Positions 7,597 through 16,247 of a stretch of 33,289 nt of DNA are shown here, piece by piece. The DNA is from Bacteroidia bacterium (GTDB lineage: Bacteria > Bacteroidota > Bacteroidia > J057): assembly GCA_022760475.1 (NCBI GenBank), contig JALEFZ010000014.1, forward strand, positions 1-33,289, given 5' to 3'. Below the pieces are notes generated by a model. It made no database searches. It saw nothing but the letters and a program-made list of their open reading frames with translations, and had not been told where the DNA came from. How positions within the stretch are numbered: the stretch's first letter is position 1; each line of letters starts with the position of its first letter. Made by a program: the position numbers and the translations under genes.

Positions 7597-8394
7597 ATGA
7601 TTAAAAACGTATTTTCTGATGCTTTTGAGGTATTCCAAAACAGGGAAGTTTATCTTAAAAAGGTTGGTCAAAATGAATACCCGACCTCTACCATCCTTGG
7701 GCAGGTCCTGTTGATTGCCATTTTTACCTTTTGCTATGGTCTGATCATGGGAAGTTACAATGGCCTTTTTCAGGCATTGACCAGTGGGCTGAAGTTATGG
7801 GGTTTATTCTTATTGACCCTCCTGATTTGCTTTCCCTCTTTCTACATTGTTCAGATCGTTTTGGGCTCAAAAATCGGGATCAAACAATTGTTGATTATTT
7901 TATTGAGTGGCTTGGTAATGGTTTCCACCATCATGCTTGCATTTGGCCCCATTGTGATATTCTTCCAACTGACTGGGGACAACTATAATTTCATCCAATT
8001 GCTCCATGTGGGAATCATGATTTTTGCAGGTATTTTTGGAATGAATGTGGTATTGGATGCCTTGAAAGATGCCTGCATGAACCTTGAGGTCTATCCCAAG
8101 ATTGGCTTGACAGTTTTCCAGGTCTGGGTGGTGATTTTTGCCTTTGTAGGCTTACAGCTGTCCTGGAACCTACGCCCATTTGTGGGAAACAAAGAAATGC
8201 CATTTGAGCTATTCAGGCAAAATACCCAGGGGAATGTATATTCTGCTATTTTTGGTTCCATCGGAAAACTCATAGGTGTAGAAGAGGGCGTAGAACGGGT
8301 GCAAAATAAATTTGGCATGAAGAAGGAGTCTGTCTCTAGTGTTCAATCCATGGATTCAACCCACATAATCAGAGAGGATACGATCAATGAATGA
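7597..8394 (+). CDS. Multi-pass membrane protein, family of unknown function
   Basis: A 265-residue protein with about six hydrophobic segments between residues 30 and 190 and a hydrophilic C-terminal tail. The motif LSWNLRPFVGNKEMPFELFR (around 190-210) resembles a membrane-protein family found in Bacteroidota and Planctomycetes that databases label loosely (for example actin-binding WH2 domain-containing protein), with no known role. The stop overlaps the ATG of the HTH gene by 8 bp, so the two are probably translationally coupled and work together. The function is not recognised. Confidence 0.75.
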   Translation: MIKNVFSDAFEVFQNREVYLKKVGQNEYPTSTILGQVLLIAIFTFCYGLIMGSYNGLFQALTSGLKLWGLFLLTLLICFPSFYIVQIVLGSKIGIKQLLIILLSGLVMVSTIMLAFGPIVIFFQLTGDNYNFIQLLHVGIMIFAGIFGMNVVLDALKDACMNLEVYPKIGLTVFQVWVVIFAFVGLQLSWNLRPFVGNKEMPFELFRQNTQGNVYSAIFGSIGKLIGVEEGVERVQNKFGMKKESVSSVQSMDSTHIIREDTINE

Positions 8395-8611
8395 AATAAT
8401 GACAGTAGAGGATGTGGCTAGCTACCTGAAAATGAAGCCTCAGACCATCTACCTTTGGGCTCAGAAAGGGAAGATTCCGGCTGCAAAAATCGGAAAAGAA
8501 TGGCGGTTTAGAAAAGACATCATTGATGCATGGTTTTTGCAACATATAGATGCAGAGTTCAAGCCCCTGCTGGAAGAGATCGAACGAAAAAATAACAGCA
8601 ACAAAGAATAA
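8387..8611 (+). CDS. Small excisionase-type HTH DNA-binding protein
   Basis: A 74-residue protein made almost wholly of an HTH_17/excisionase-like domain: MTVEDVASYLKMKPQTIYLW followed by GKIPAAKIGKEWRFRKDIIDAW, the winged-helix pattern of MerR/Xis-like proteins. The start overlaps the preceding membrane-protein gene by 8 bp. There is no integrase or phage gene around it, so a role as a small transcription factor for its own membrane-protein operon is more likely than excision. A second in-frame ATG (codon 5) is a possible alternative start. Confidence 0.85.
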   Translation: MNEIMTVEDVASYLKMKPQTIYLWAQKGKIPAAKIGKEWRFRKDIIDAWFLQHIDAEFKPLLEEIERKNNSNKE

Positions 8612-8722
8612 AATTTTGCCTGTTCAGGCGTCTTTCATGCAGGAAGTGGAAGCTCTTGTGTAATTTCTTTTCGTCAGCCTCCCTAAACAAAATTCTCCTT
8701 TAGTAGCCAAGACTTCAGCATT

Positions 8723-9757
8723 ATGAAAGAAAACCATCCCTTTTTAAGATCACTTGCCAGATATGTTGGGCCTATTTCCATTTTCCTTGGGCTATCCCTG
8801 ACTTTTTTATGGATAAATTCTTTCCTTCTAGCGTATCAGGATATTAAAGTTCCCAAAAGCTTAACAGCCATATTTCTGCTCCCTATATTGAGTTTTCCAT
8901 TAGTGCTTTCAGGGGTGGTTTCTGTCATGAAAAGAAAAACGGCAACTTCACTGGCTTACTTTGGGACCATTCTTGGCTTTGTCTTGTTGTTGTTGGCATT
9001 GACAGGAGTCTTATACAGCCTACCATTTTGGAAGGGAGGAAATGGAGCATTAGCAATTTTTGTCGGGGCAGCTTGCCTTTATTTGGGGCCAACCATTCTT
9101 GGGTTGACCGCATTGAGGAGTTCTTCCGGGGTTGTTTGGCCTGTAGGAATGGGATTGCTTTTGTTGCCCTTTTCAGTAGTGGCTTTATTTTTATTCAATG
9201 GGAGGATCGGAGCTACCTTTGTCATGGCTACTTTTCATGGATTGGCTTTCTTGATCATAGGAGGAGTATTTACAGCCTGGGCATGGAAGAAGAAGGAGAT
9301 TTATTTTGCCAAATGGACGTTGAGTGTGTTTGTTCCTGCCATCTTGATCGCTGCGGCGGCGTTTTTTATAAATGTGGCTTATCCTGAAATGCTGGCTAAA
9401 AATTATGTAGAGGATCTGACGGAGATTGAAATGCCAGCCAGTCATGAAAACATTCATTTTGAAGAACAGCCTGTTTTTGGATTGGGCTCATGGATTCAAT
9501 TTGAAGCAAAGCCCGTGGACATTAACCTTTGGTTGAACAATGGTCCTGAGTGCTGGCGTGAATCTCTCAATTTTAATGGGAAAACAGAGTTTTTCAATCC
9601 AGAGATGAGGACTTTGTACAATTTTTGGAAAGGAAGGGAACTACCTCACAAGTACATGGTTTTCAAATGTAACCAGCATGATCCCCAGAGCTATATTTTG
9701 GTTGATCAGTCAGAAGATGAGATGTGGAAGGTCTATATAAATGTTTGGGAAGATTAA
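8723..9757 (+). CDS. Seven-helix membrane protein with soluble C-terminal domain, unknown function
   Basis: A 344-residue protein. About seven hydrophobic segments occupy residues 13-212; a charged linker then leads to a soluble domain of about 120 residues with several Trp and two Cys (PECWRESLNF, VFKCNQHDP). I do not recognise the family. It lies 111 bp after the HTH gene and before metG, with a hairpin after its stop, so it is probably its own unit. Confidence 0.75.
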   Translation: MKENHPFLRSLARYVGPISIFLGLSLTFLWINSFLLAYQDIKVPKSLTAIFLLPILSFPLVLSGVVSVMKRKTATSLAYFGTILGFVLLLLALTGVLYSLPFWKGGNGALAIFVGAACLYLGPTILGLTALRSSSGVVWPVGMGLLLLPFSVVALFLFNGRIGATFVMATFHGLAFLIIGGVFTAWAWKKKEIYFAKWTLSVFVPAILIAAAAFFINVAYPEMLAKNYVEDLTEIEMPASHENIHFEEQPVFGLGSWIQFEAKPVDINLWLNNGPECWRESLNFNGKTEFFNPEMRTLYNFWKGRELPHKYMVFKCNQHDPQSYILVDQSEDEMWKVYINVWED

Positions 9758-9798
9758 ACTCCTAAACTGCATTTTCGTAACAAAATAACCTCTTAAGT

Positions 9799-9839
9799 AT
9801 CCCGAGGCATAATTCCATGCCCCGGGATTTCTCATTTTT
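9799..9839 (+). terminator. Hairpin, probable terminator
   Basis: ATCCCGAGGCAT pairs with ATGCCCCGGGAT across AATTCC with one mismatch. The T-rich stretch after the stem is interrupted (TTCTCATTTTTC), so termination may be imperfect. Confidence 0.6.
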
Positions 9840-9881
9840 CACCTATTTTACCAACTTGCTTGCATATTCAATTACAAAGCA

Positions 9882-11957
9882 ATGATACCTAAGCGTTATA
9901 CCATTACTTCTGCCCTTCCGTACGCGAATGGCCCCCTGCATATTGGCCACATAGCCGGTGCATATCTTCCTGCTGACCTATATGTGAGGTACCTGCGAAT
10001 GCGTGGAAGAGATGTGGTCTACATTTGCGGAAGTGATGAGCACGGCGCTGCGATTACCCTTCGGGCAAAAAAAGAAGGAGTAACTCCACAATCCATCATT
10101 GATACTTATCATAAGCAGATCAAGGATGCCTTTGAAGAATTCGGAATCAGCTTTGACATTTATCACCGTACCTCCGAACCCCTTCATCACAAGACATCTC
10201 AAGGCTTTTTCAAAGTTCTTCATGAAAAAGGAGAATTTGAGGAGAAAACCATCGAACAATATTATGACGAGGAATACAATCAATTCCTTGCAGACAGGTA
10301 CATCACTGGAGAGTGCCCAGTGTGTCATTATGAGAGTGCCTATGGAGACCAATGCGAAAACTGCGGTACTTCTCTTTCACCGACCGAGTTGATCAACCCG
10401 ATTTCTACCCTTAGTGGCAAAGCGCCAATTTTGAAATCAACCACGCACTGGTATTTGCCATTGGACAAGTACCAACCATGGCTGGAAGAATGGCTGCTGG
10501 AAGGCAAAAAGGGTGTCTGGAAAAACAATGTTTACGGACAGTGTTCATCCTGGCTCAAAGAAGGCCTTAAGCCCAGGTCGATGACCCGAGACCTGGATTG
10601 GGGAGTAGATGTCCCTCTTGAAGATGCCGAAGGCAAGAAGCTATACGTCTGGATGGATGCCCCGATTGGCTATATCTCAGCCACCAAGCAGTGGGCAGAG
10701 GACAATGACAAGGATTGGGAGCAGTATTGGAAGGAACAGGAAAATCCAGAGGAAAATTCCAGGCTGATTCATTTCATTGGTAAGGATAATATCGTTTTCC
10801 ATTGTATCATATTTCCTTCTATTCTAAGGGCGCATGGGGATTACATTTTGCCAGAAAATGTGCCTGCAAATGAGTTTCTGAACCTCGAAGGAGACAAAAT
10901 GTCTACCTCAAGGAATTATGCCGTTTGGCTGCATGAGTACCTGGAAGACTTTCCTGGCAAACAGGACGTACTTCGCTACGCGCTTTGCTCGATCATGCCT
11001 GAAAACAAGGATGCTGATTTTACCTGGAAGGATTTTCAAGCCAGAAATAACAATGAATTAGCCGCCATCCTGGGCAATTTTGTCAACAGGGTTGTGGTTT
11101 TGACAAATAAATATTTCGAAGGTATGGTTCCCGAATTGGGCAAGCCACCGGCTTCTGCTATTGCTGCTTACCAGCAGTTTCAAGGGCATGTCGGCAAAAT
11201 GGAAGAGGCGCTGGAAAACTTCCGTTTCCGCGATGCACAGGCGGAGTTCATGAACATGGCTCGTGTAGGTAACAAGTACCTGACAGACGAAGAGCCCTGG
11301 AAGAAATGGAAAACTGATCCAGATGCCGTAAAACCTATCCTTTGGTCTTGCCTGGAGATGATTGCTGCCATTGGAACTGCGGCTAAAATATTCCTGCCTA
11401 ATACTTCGCAGAAAATCTTCGATCTACTTCAGATTGATGGTTCGGAACTGGATTGGGAAAACCTTGCAGGGAAGAGAGAGAAACTCCTCGTTCCTCCCGG
11501 TCATACCATTAAGACTGGAAAAGGCTTGCCTGTACTCTTCGAACAGATTCCTGATGAAGTAATTGAGATTCAATTGGAAAAGTTGAAAAATGCCGGAAAA
11601 ACCACTGAGGTAAATCTCGAACCTTTGAAGGATGAGATTAGCTTTGATGATTTCCAGAAGATGGACATCCGAATTGGAACCATCCTGGAGGCTGAAAAGG
11701 TGAAAAAGACCAAAAAGCTCTTAAAATTCAAGGTTGATACAGGACTGGATGTACGTACGATCGTATCAGGTGTGGCTGAGCATTTCGAGCCAGAGGATAT
11801 GATTGGAAAGCAGGTTACCGTACTGGCTAACCTGGCTCCCAGGAAGATCCGAGGAGTAGAATCTCAGGGGATGATTCTGTTTGCCGAGGATCCTGACGGG
11901 AAACTTCATCGCCTGAATCCAGAGGATGAGATCCAGCCGGGCAGTGTAGTGAATTAA
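9882..11957 (+). CDS. metG: Methionyl-tRNA synthetase
   Basis: A 691-residue class I aminoacyl-tRNA synthetase that charges tRNA-Met in the cytoplasm. The HIGH motif is exact (residues 20-23), KMSTS lies at 339-343, and a knuckle CPVC...CENC (C145, C148, C158, C161) binds zinc. Residues about 588-691 form the EMAP-like tRNA-binding domain ([20 protein letters not shown]) that also dimerises the long form of the enzyme. Length and order fit the E. coli-type enzyme. The gene stands alone between hairpins. Confidence 0.98.
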   Translation: MIPKRYTITSALPYANGPLHIGHIAGAYLPADLYVRYLRMRGRDVVYICGSDEHGAAITLRAKKEGVTPQSIIDTYHKQIKDAFEEFGISFDIYHRTSEPLHHKTSQGFFKVLHEKGEFEEKTIEQYYDEEYNQFLADRYITGECPVCHYESAYGDQCENCGTSLSPTELINPISTLSGKAPILKSTTHWYLPLDKYQPWLEEWLLEGKKGVWKNNVYGQCSSWLKEGLKPRSMTRDLDWGVDVPLEDAEGKKLYVWMDAPIGYISATKQWAEDNDKDWEQYWKEQENPEENSRLIHFIGKDNIVFHCIIFPSILRAHGDYILPENVPANEFLNLEGDKMSTSRNYAVWLHEYLEDFPGKQDVLRYALCSIMPENKDADFTWKDFQARNNNELAAILGNFVNRVVVLTNKYFEGMVPELGKPPASAIAAYQQFQGHVGKMEEALENFRFRDAQAEFMNMARVGNKYLTDEEPWKKWKTDPDAVKPILWSCLEMIAAIGTAAKIFLPNTSQKIFDLLQIDGSELDWENLAGKREKLLVPPGHTIKTGKGLPVLFEQIPDEVIEIQLEKLKNAGKTTEVNLEPLKDEISFDDFQKMDIRIGTILEAEKVKKTKKLLKFKVDTGLDVRTIVSGVAEHFEPEDMIGKQVTVLANLAPRKIRGVESQGMILFAEDPDGKLHRLNPEDEIQPGSVVN

Positions 11958-11979
11958 GTAGTTGCTAATAGATTTTTTA

Positions 11980-12021
11980 GGGTGTCAGCTTTGCTTGTCA
12001 AACTTGACACCCTTTTTCTTT
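11980..12021 (+). terminator. metG intrinsic terminator
   Basis: GGGTGTCA (11980-11987) pairs with TGACACCC (12005-12012), with further internal pairing (CTTTG/CAAA), and is followed by TTTTTCTTTTG. Confidence 0.85.
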
Positions 12022-12366
12022 TGTATGTCTCCTGGCTTGTCATGGATGACGTCCCCCGATTATATCTCCTAATCCATCTACAGCTTTAAATGCTATTCTT
12101 TAAGGGTTCGGAAACTTTCTTTAGAATCATTGAATCGTAGAGTTCATATTTTGCCTCATTTCACAACTCTTGTGTCATGTTGAACGTCAGCAAAAAATCT
12201 TTTAGCCCCTACAAAACTGGAATATTAGATGTTTTCTTTTTTTAGCGGATTAACCCTTAAGGGCTACAGTATTACCTTATTTGGAATAATCAATTCATTG
12301 GAAATAGAGTAAAATTTGATTTTATTCGTAGGTGTGTAGCATTGAAGCCTGTAAACAATTAAAACG
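12022..12366. other. Long non-coding leader region before the CPNACG lipoprotein genes
   Basis: No ORF or recognised RNA was found. A sequence TATTACCTTATTT begins at 12270, 97 bp upstream of the lipoprotein ATG. The same sequence with one change (TATTACCTAATTT) begins 96 bp upstream of the paralogous gene at 14324, so it is a candidate shared regulatory site. A TAAAATTTG just downstream (about 12310) resembles a -7 element with one extra base. Confidence 0.45.
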
Positions 12367-13311
12367 ATGAAACTATACACTCAAATTTACGTTTTGGTGA
12401 CGATTTTATTGGCGTTTAGCCTCGTCGCTTGTGAGAACCAGAATGACTCTTCCTCTAATAAAGGCGAGAAAACCAATGAAATGGCAGAGAAAGACGGGGC
12501 AAGCTTAATAGATGGCAGCAAAGTTCGAATCAGCCAGGATGATGCCGTTAAATCTGTTGATACTTACATTGGCTTTTTTGCATCTGAAAATGGAATTCCC
12601 TCTCTTTCCAATCAGGGCAGTTGTGATAGCGAATGTTCAAACCTGGCTCAAACGGTTACCTTGCCTAAGTATTTTGTGGTTGACTCTGCAAAATTCAATG
12701 ACCTGTTGAAGTCGGTCAGTGATGGGGCCAGTATTTATGCCAGCTTCGGAATAAAACTTCGTACAAATGGGGTAGTTGAGACTCCTACGCCTGTAGTCAG
12801 CCTTTTATTCCACAAGAACAGACCAAATCCTGATGGCACCATACCCAGTGATCAGGATGAAGAATTCCTGGATTATAGCAATACTTGTCCTATCGACTGT
12901 AATGAACATGGGGTTCATAAGGATGGTGGTTTTGATGGGGGGCCTGTCTCCAAAGATGATGCAAAAGCCAGGATTGAATGTTATAACTGTGTATATGGCT
13001 CTGATCCGAATACGAAAAAGTACATAACTATCACAAATACCCCTGAACGTATCTTGCTTCCGAGATACTTCAAGTTCAGTGAAAATGACATTGATGAGTT
13101 ACTGAGTGCAATGAGCACCCGTGCACATAAGTTTTTCTATGTAAGTCTAGGGGCAAATCTGGATCCAGCTACCATGCCTGATGATCATACCTATCTTTCT
13201 GACTTGGTCTTTCACTACACCCGTCCCGATTTGGAGGGGAACCTGAGCAATCCCGAAACGGATGAATTCTTTGATATCACTGAGCCATGTCCCAATGCAT
13301 GCGGTACCTGA
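12367..13311 (+). CDS. Lipoprotein with two copies of a cysteine-bounded domain ending CPNACG (paralogue 1)
   Basis: A 314-residue protein with a signal peptide and lipobox (SLVAC, Cys22) and then a flexible Ser/Lys/Glu-rich linker. Residues about 56-178 and 195-312 are two copies of one domain. Each has DDA near its start, LP(K/R)YF, a D..LL helix, (A/V)S(F/L)G, a V/LS.L.FH..RP core and a closing EFxD...CPxxC. CxxxC (C86/C90) in copy 1 and CxxC (C205/C208) in copy 2 near the start suggest disulfides with the closing CP..C pair. The last residues are EPCPNACGT. The paralogue at 14324 shares this layout. I do not recognise the family; an envelope-exposed ligand-binding or structural role is inferred from lipidation and disulfides. 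Confidence 0.8.
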   Translation: MKLYTQIYVLVTILLAFSLVACENQNDSSSNKGEKTNEMAEKDGASLIDGSKVRISQDDAVKSVDTYIGFFASENGIPSLSNQGSCDSECSNLAQTVTLPKYFVVDSAKFNDLLKSVSDGASIYASFGIKLRTNGVVETPTPVVSLLFHKNRPNPDGTIPSDQDEEFLDYSNTCPIDCNEHGVHKDGGFDGGPVSKDDAKARIECYNCVYGSDPNTKKYITITNTPERILLPRYFKFSENDIDELLSAMSTRAHKFFYVSLGANLDPATMPDDHTYLSDLVFHYTRPDLEGNLSNPETDEFFDITEPCPNACGT

Positions 13312-13420
13312 TGGCTAATTCCCAATTAAAATGATAAGTGAAAGTTGTCATTTAAGCTGATTAATCAGGGTCTGCAATCAATTGTATGATTGAATAAATT
13401 CAAGTTCAAGTTTCAAATGG

Positions 13421-13428
13421 TAAATTTG
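13421..13428 (+). promoter_or_regulatory. Candidate -7 element TAAATTTG
   Basis: This is an exact match to the Bacteroidota -7 consensus TAnnTTTG, 77 bp before the 13505 start. The -33 position 19 bp upstream reads TTC rather than TTG, so the assignment is moderate. Confidence 0.4.
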
Positions 13429-13504
13429 CTCTTATTTCAGTCAATGCTATCCTTGTAGACCCTGGCTGTTTTTAATTATGTATGTTTAATTTTCCCTTCG
13501 GATC

Positions 13505-14188
13505 ATGAGCAGTTTGGAGATTCTTAAATGGATAAATACTTGTCAGGTATATGTGATGATTTCATGTTGCCTCTTGTGTTTTGTGGGGTTTGAAAGACTC
13601 AAAACCGAAGGGAAAATCATCGCCTACTATCTGTTTTTTTTGCTGGTAATTAATACCGTGGCCATCCTGTTGGCAAGACAAAAAGTCAATAACCTGTCAA
13701 CGACTCATATTTTAGTCTTGGGTGAATCTATTTTCCTATTTATCTTTTATCGGGAAGTGTCAGAGGAAGGGAGCATTTTTAGAAAATACTTTAAAATATT
13801 CATTGCCTTACTTGTTGGCTTGATCATCACAAATACCCTTTTCATAGAAAAAATCAACACCTTTAATACGAATGCTAAGATTTTCTTACTGTTCGTGATC
13901 ATATTTCTCTCCACCAATTTCTTTTACAACCGATCTCGGCAACTTCTGACTGTGGATGCTTATGAACGCTCCCTCAGGATAATTAATACGGCCCTTCTTT
14001 TGTATTACTCGGGTAGCTTTTTTGTCTATTTATTTTACAAGTTCACTCAAAATAACCTAGAGTACTATTCGAATTATATCCTGGTGTTCAACTCCGTTTT
14101 GTATATGCTATTTACCATCCTTATGTTGGTGTCTTTTGGCCTTGTTATCTTTAGGAGGAGGGAGTCTGAGGAGAAGTTAATGGGTTGA
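13505..14188 (+). CDS. Multi-pass membrane protein between the lipoprotein paralogues
   Basis: A 227-residue protein with about seven hydrophobic segments and short loops, ending in a basic tail (FRRRESEEKLMG). It resembles the seven-helix membrane modules found beside or fused to Bacteroidota sensor kinases (a YYSGSFFVYLFY segment followed by a last helix and a basic end), but lacks any kinase domain. It lies between the two CPNACG lipoproteins and upstream of two-component genes. A sensing role with them is a context inference only. Confidence 0.75.
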   Translation: MSSLEILKWINTCQVYVMISCCLLCFVGFERLKTEGKIIAYYLFFLLVINTVAILLARQKVNNLSTTHILVLGESIFLFIFYREVSEEGSIFRKYFKIFIALLVGLIITNTLFIEKINTFNTNAKIFLLFVIIFLSTNFFYNRSRQLLTVDAYERSLRIINTALLLYYSGSFFVYLFYKFTQNNLEYYSNYILVFNSVLYMLFTILMLVSFGLVIFRRRESEEKLMG

Positions 14189-14220
14189 TAGTCAGATTTG
14201 AAGACTTGTTTATTTAGTTC

Positions 14221-14241
14221 TAGGTAATATTACCTAATTTT
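14221..14241. promoter_or_regulatory. Palindrome overlapping the shared upstream motif of paralogue 2
   Basis: The 16-nt perfect palindrome TAGGTAATATTACCTA (14221-14236) overlaps TATTACCTAATTT, the motif that also occurs at about the same distance upstream of paralogue 1. It is a plausible operator for co-regulation of the two lipoprotein genes. Confidence 0.45.
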
Positions 14242-14323
14242 AAAATAGGGGATAAAAAGAATAAATTATTTGTATAAATTCATTGTTGAAAATATCATAC
14301 TAACCCCCTAATTATTTTCAAGA

Positions 14324-15298
14324 ATGAAGGTTTTAACAGGATTACTGTACACGTCCACACTCCTAATTGCTGTACTTTTGATCTCTTGCCAACCCAAGGG
14401 ACCTAAGGAAGTAAACCCTAAGAAGCCCAAGGGAGATAAAGCATCGCTAATCCATGATGCTTCCTATATCAATGACGGAAAGGAAATTCGTCCCAAGAGA
14501 GCTGAGAATCGGATTACCATTTACGAGCAGATCTACGGTGCAGATTCGTCAGCCAGGTTTCTCAGCAAGCGAAACGATTGTAAATCTTGCAAAAACCTTA
14601 AAGGTCGCCTGATCATTCCCAGGTACTACCAGGTTAATTCAAAATCCTTCTTGAACTTCCTAAATAAATTTGGAGTTGGTGAAGATGTAGACGAATCAGC
14701 AGAAGCTAAATGTATTCCTCTTGTTTATGGGAGTTTTGGTGTAAAACGACAGGGAAGTGGGGATAACCTGATCCCAAGCCTAATTCTTCATAACATACGT
14801 CCTTATAACAATGGACTGTTAAAAAGTCCAGATAATGATAATTTTCGTGAATATATTGGAGCTTGTCCTCCAAATTGCTCTGAAAAAACCACAAATGCCC
14901 TTGGAAACCCAGTTACAGCGAAGGAGGCGACAAAGATGGTTGAACGCTACAATTGTTTTTATGACACACTGGCTTCAGTTACGAGGTTTCTCTCCAATGG
15001 AACGGACAGTGTGTTGATTGCTAGGTATTTTGCCTTCAGTCAGGAAGACCTGATGGATATCAAAAAAATCCTGAAAGGTAGAAGTAACAAGTACTTTTTT
15101 ATTAGCCTTAGTGCCGTGCCACGTACCTCGTACCTGGATCAGCCCATACCCAACACCTATGTCTCTGACCTTATATTCCATTTTGACCGTCCCCCATTAG
15201 GCGGTTATCCCAAGCCCTTGAAGGGGAATACAGTAGCAGATGACGATGATGATGAATTCCTGGACATCACCGAGCCATGCCCCAATGCTTGTGGTTAA
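14324..15298 (+). CDS. Lipoprotein with two copies of a cysteine-bounded domain ending CPNACG (paralogue 2)
   Basis: A 324-residue lipoprotein (lipobox LISC, Cys22) followed by a Lys/Pro-rich linker. It repeats the layout of the gene at 12367: copy 1 at about 58-185 (DCKSCKNLKG, IPRYY, VYGSFGV, LILHNIRP, ACPPNC) and copy 2 at about 198-323 (VERYNCFYD, IARYFAFS, YVSDLIFHFDRP, DEFLDITEPCPNACG). The last nine shared residues, TEPCPNACG, are identical in the two proteins and sit at the extreme C-terminus. A run of five Asp precedes the final motif. Copy 1 is more diverged than copy 2, which points to an old internal duplication followed by gene duplication. Function is unknown. Confidence 0.8.
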   Translation: MKVLTGLLYTSTLLIAVLLISCQPKGPKEVNPKKPKGDKASLIHDASYINDGKEIRPKRAENRITIYEQIYGADSSARFLSKRNDCKSCKNLKGRLIIPRYYQVNSKSFLNFLNKFGVGEDVDESAEAKCIPLVYGSFGVKRQGSGDNLIPSLILHNIRPYNNGLLKSPDNDNFREYIGACPPNCSEKTTNALGNPVTAKEATKMVERYNCFYDTLASVTRFLSNGTDSVLIARYFAFSQEDLMDIKKILKGRSNKYFFISLSAVPRTSYLDQPIPNTYVSDLIFHFDRPPLGGYPKPLKGNTVADDDDDEFLDITEPCPNACG

Positions 15299-15486
15299 AC
15301 ACTCAAAATTAGTTTAAGCTCGCAACTCATATATTTTATTCTTCAGGAGCCCCCATTTTGTTCCCCCCCATTTTTGGGCGCTTCCTGGAGATCTTTTACC
15401 CAAAATTGATAGATGTAATAATTCCAAGCGAATAAGTTTTCTCGCCTCCCCAAGTCGTAGACATCTTATATATAAATAATCTCTCT

Positions 15487-16212
15487 TTGATCACTTTAAT
15501 CATCATATTGACCTTGGTCTTTGTTGCTACCTCCTTTTTCGGATGGAAGTGGTATCGGCTGTGGCTGATTAAAGCGAGAAAACAAGAGAAACAATTAGAG
15601 ACCAATGGGGATCTCCTGAAACTACTTGCCAAAGAACAGGAAAAATGGCTTGAGCGAACCAGTCATGCCCTTCATTCAAACCTCAAGTCGCAAATCCACG
15701 CCATTGACCTTGCTTTGTTTAGCCTCAAAAAACAGGTATCCAGCAGCAAAGGAATTGAAATTCTTAAGGATACCTCTGACCTGACTGCCTCCTCCCTTCA
15801 ATTTATTGAGGAACTCGGGGAGTCTATTATCCCTCCGATGTTATTCACCCTTGGGCTCTTTCCTGCACTACATGAACTTTCTGAAAAATGGGAAGCCAAC
15901 ATACACATCAATGTGCTTCCTGATAAGCCTGAAATTCCTTTTTGTCCAAATACCAGAACGAGGATTTTTGTAATTATCGAGTCCTGGCTAAAGCAATCCA
16001 TAGATGAGCATGGAGCTGATGAGGTATTTATGGGTTGGCAATTTATCGAAGGCCATTGGCGTTTATCCTACAGAGACAATGGTTGTTACTCTCCTGATTT
16101 TGTCGATGACAAATTGCCTGTAAAATTGGGTTTAATTCTGCTGGATTTAAAAATCCATCAGCATGAACTATCTTTGTCAGGAAGATCTATTATCTTAAAG
16201 GGTCATTTTTAG
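15487..16212 (+). CDS. Degenerate sensor histidine kinase
   Basis: A 241-residue protein with one N-terminal membrane helix (about 2-19), a coiled stretch, and then a HisKA_3-like helix with ALHSN, where active kinases have DLHDA (His63 kept, following Asp replaced by Ser). The segment IIPPMLFTLGLFPALHELSEKW aligns with LLPPVLDDFGLVAAINELKDNY of the intact kinase encoded at 16909-17691. The ATPase domain is damaged: the N-box Asn aligns with Gln170, the G1 box DNGKG reads DNGCY, and the GMG G2 box is absent. It is therefore probably a pseudokinase or regulator. No ATG is available; TTG at 15487 is the best start, since the frame opens after a stop at 15433. It lies 35 bp upstream of the response regulator. 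Confidence 0.75.
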   Translation: MITLIIILTLVFVATSFFGWKWYRLWLIKARKQEKQLETNGDLLKLLAKEQEKWLERTSHALHSNLKSQIHAIDLALFSLKKQVSSSKGIEILKDTSDLTASSLQFIEELGESIIPPMLFTLGLFPALHELSEKWEANIHINVLPDKPEIPFCPNTRTRIFVIIESWLKQSIDEHGADEVFMGWQFIEGHWRLSYRDNGCYSPDFVDDKLPVKLGLILLDLKIHQHELSLSGRSIILKGHF

Positions 16213-16247
16213 AACTGAATGACCCAGGAAAAAGAATCCCGTTTTAT

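Noticed and set aside
8387..8611. HTH protein as evidence for a prophage or integrative element
   Set aside because: No integrase, phage or att-type sequence lies near it; only the domain family name suggests excision.
8618..8629. GCCTGTTCAGGC as a terminator after the HTH gene
   Set aside because: The loop would be two bases and no T-run follows, so it is unlikely to terminate transcription.
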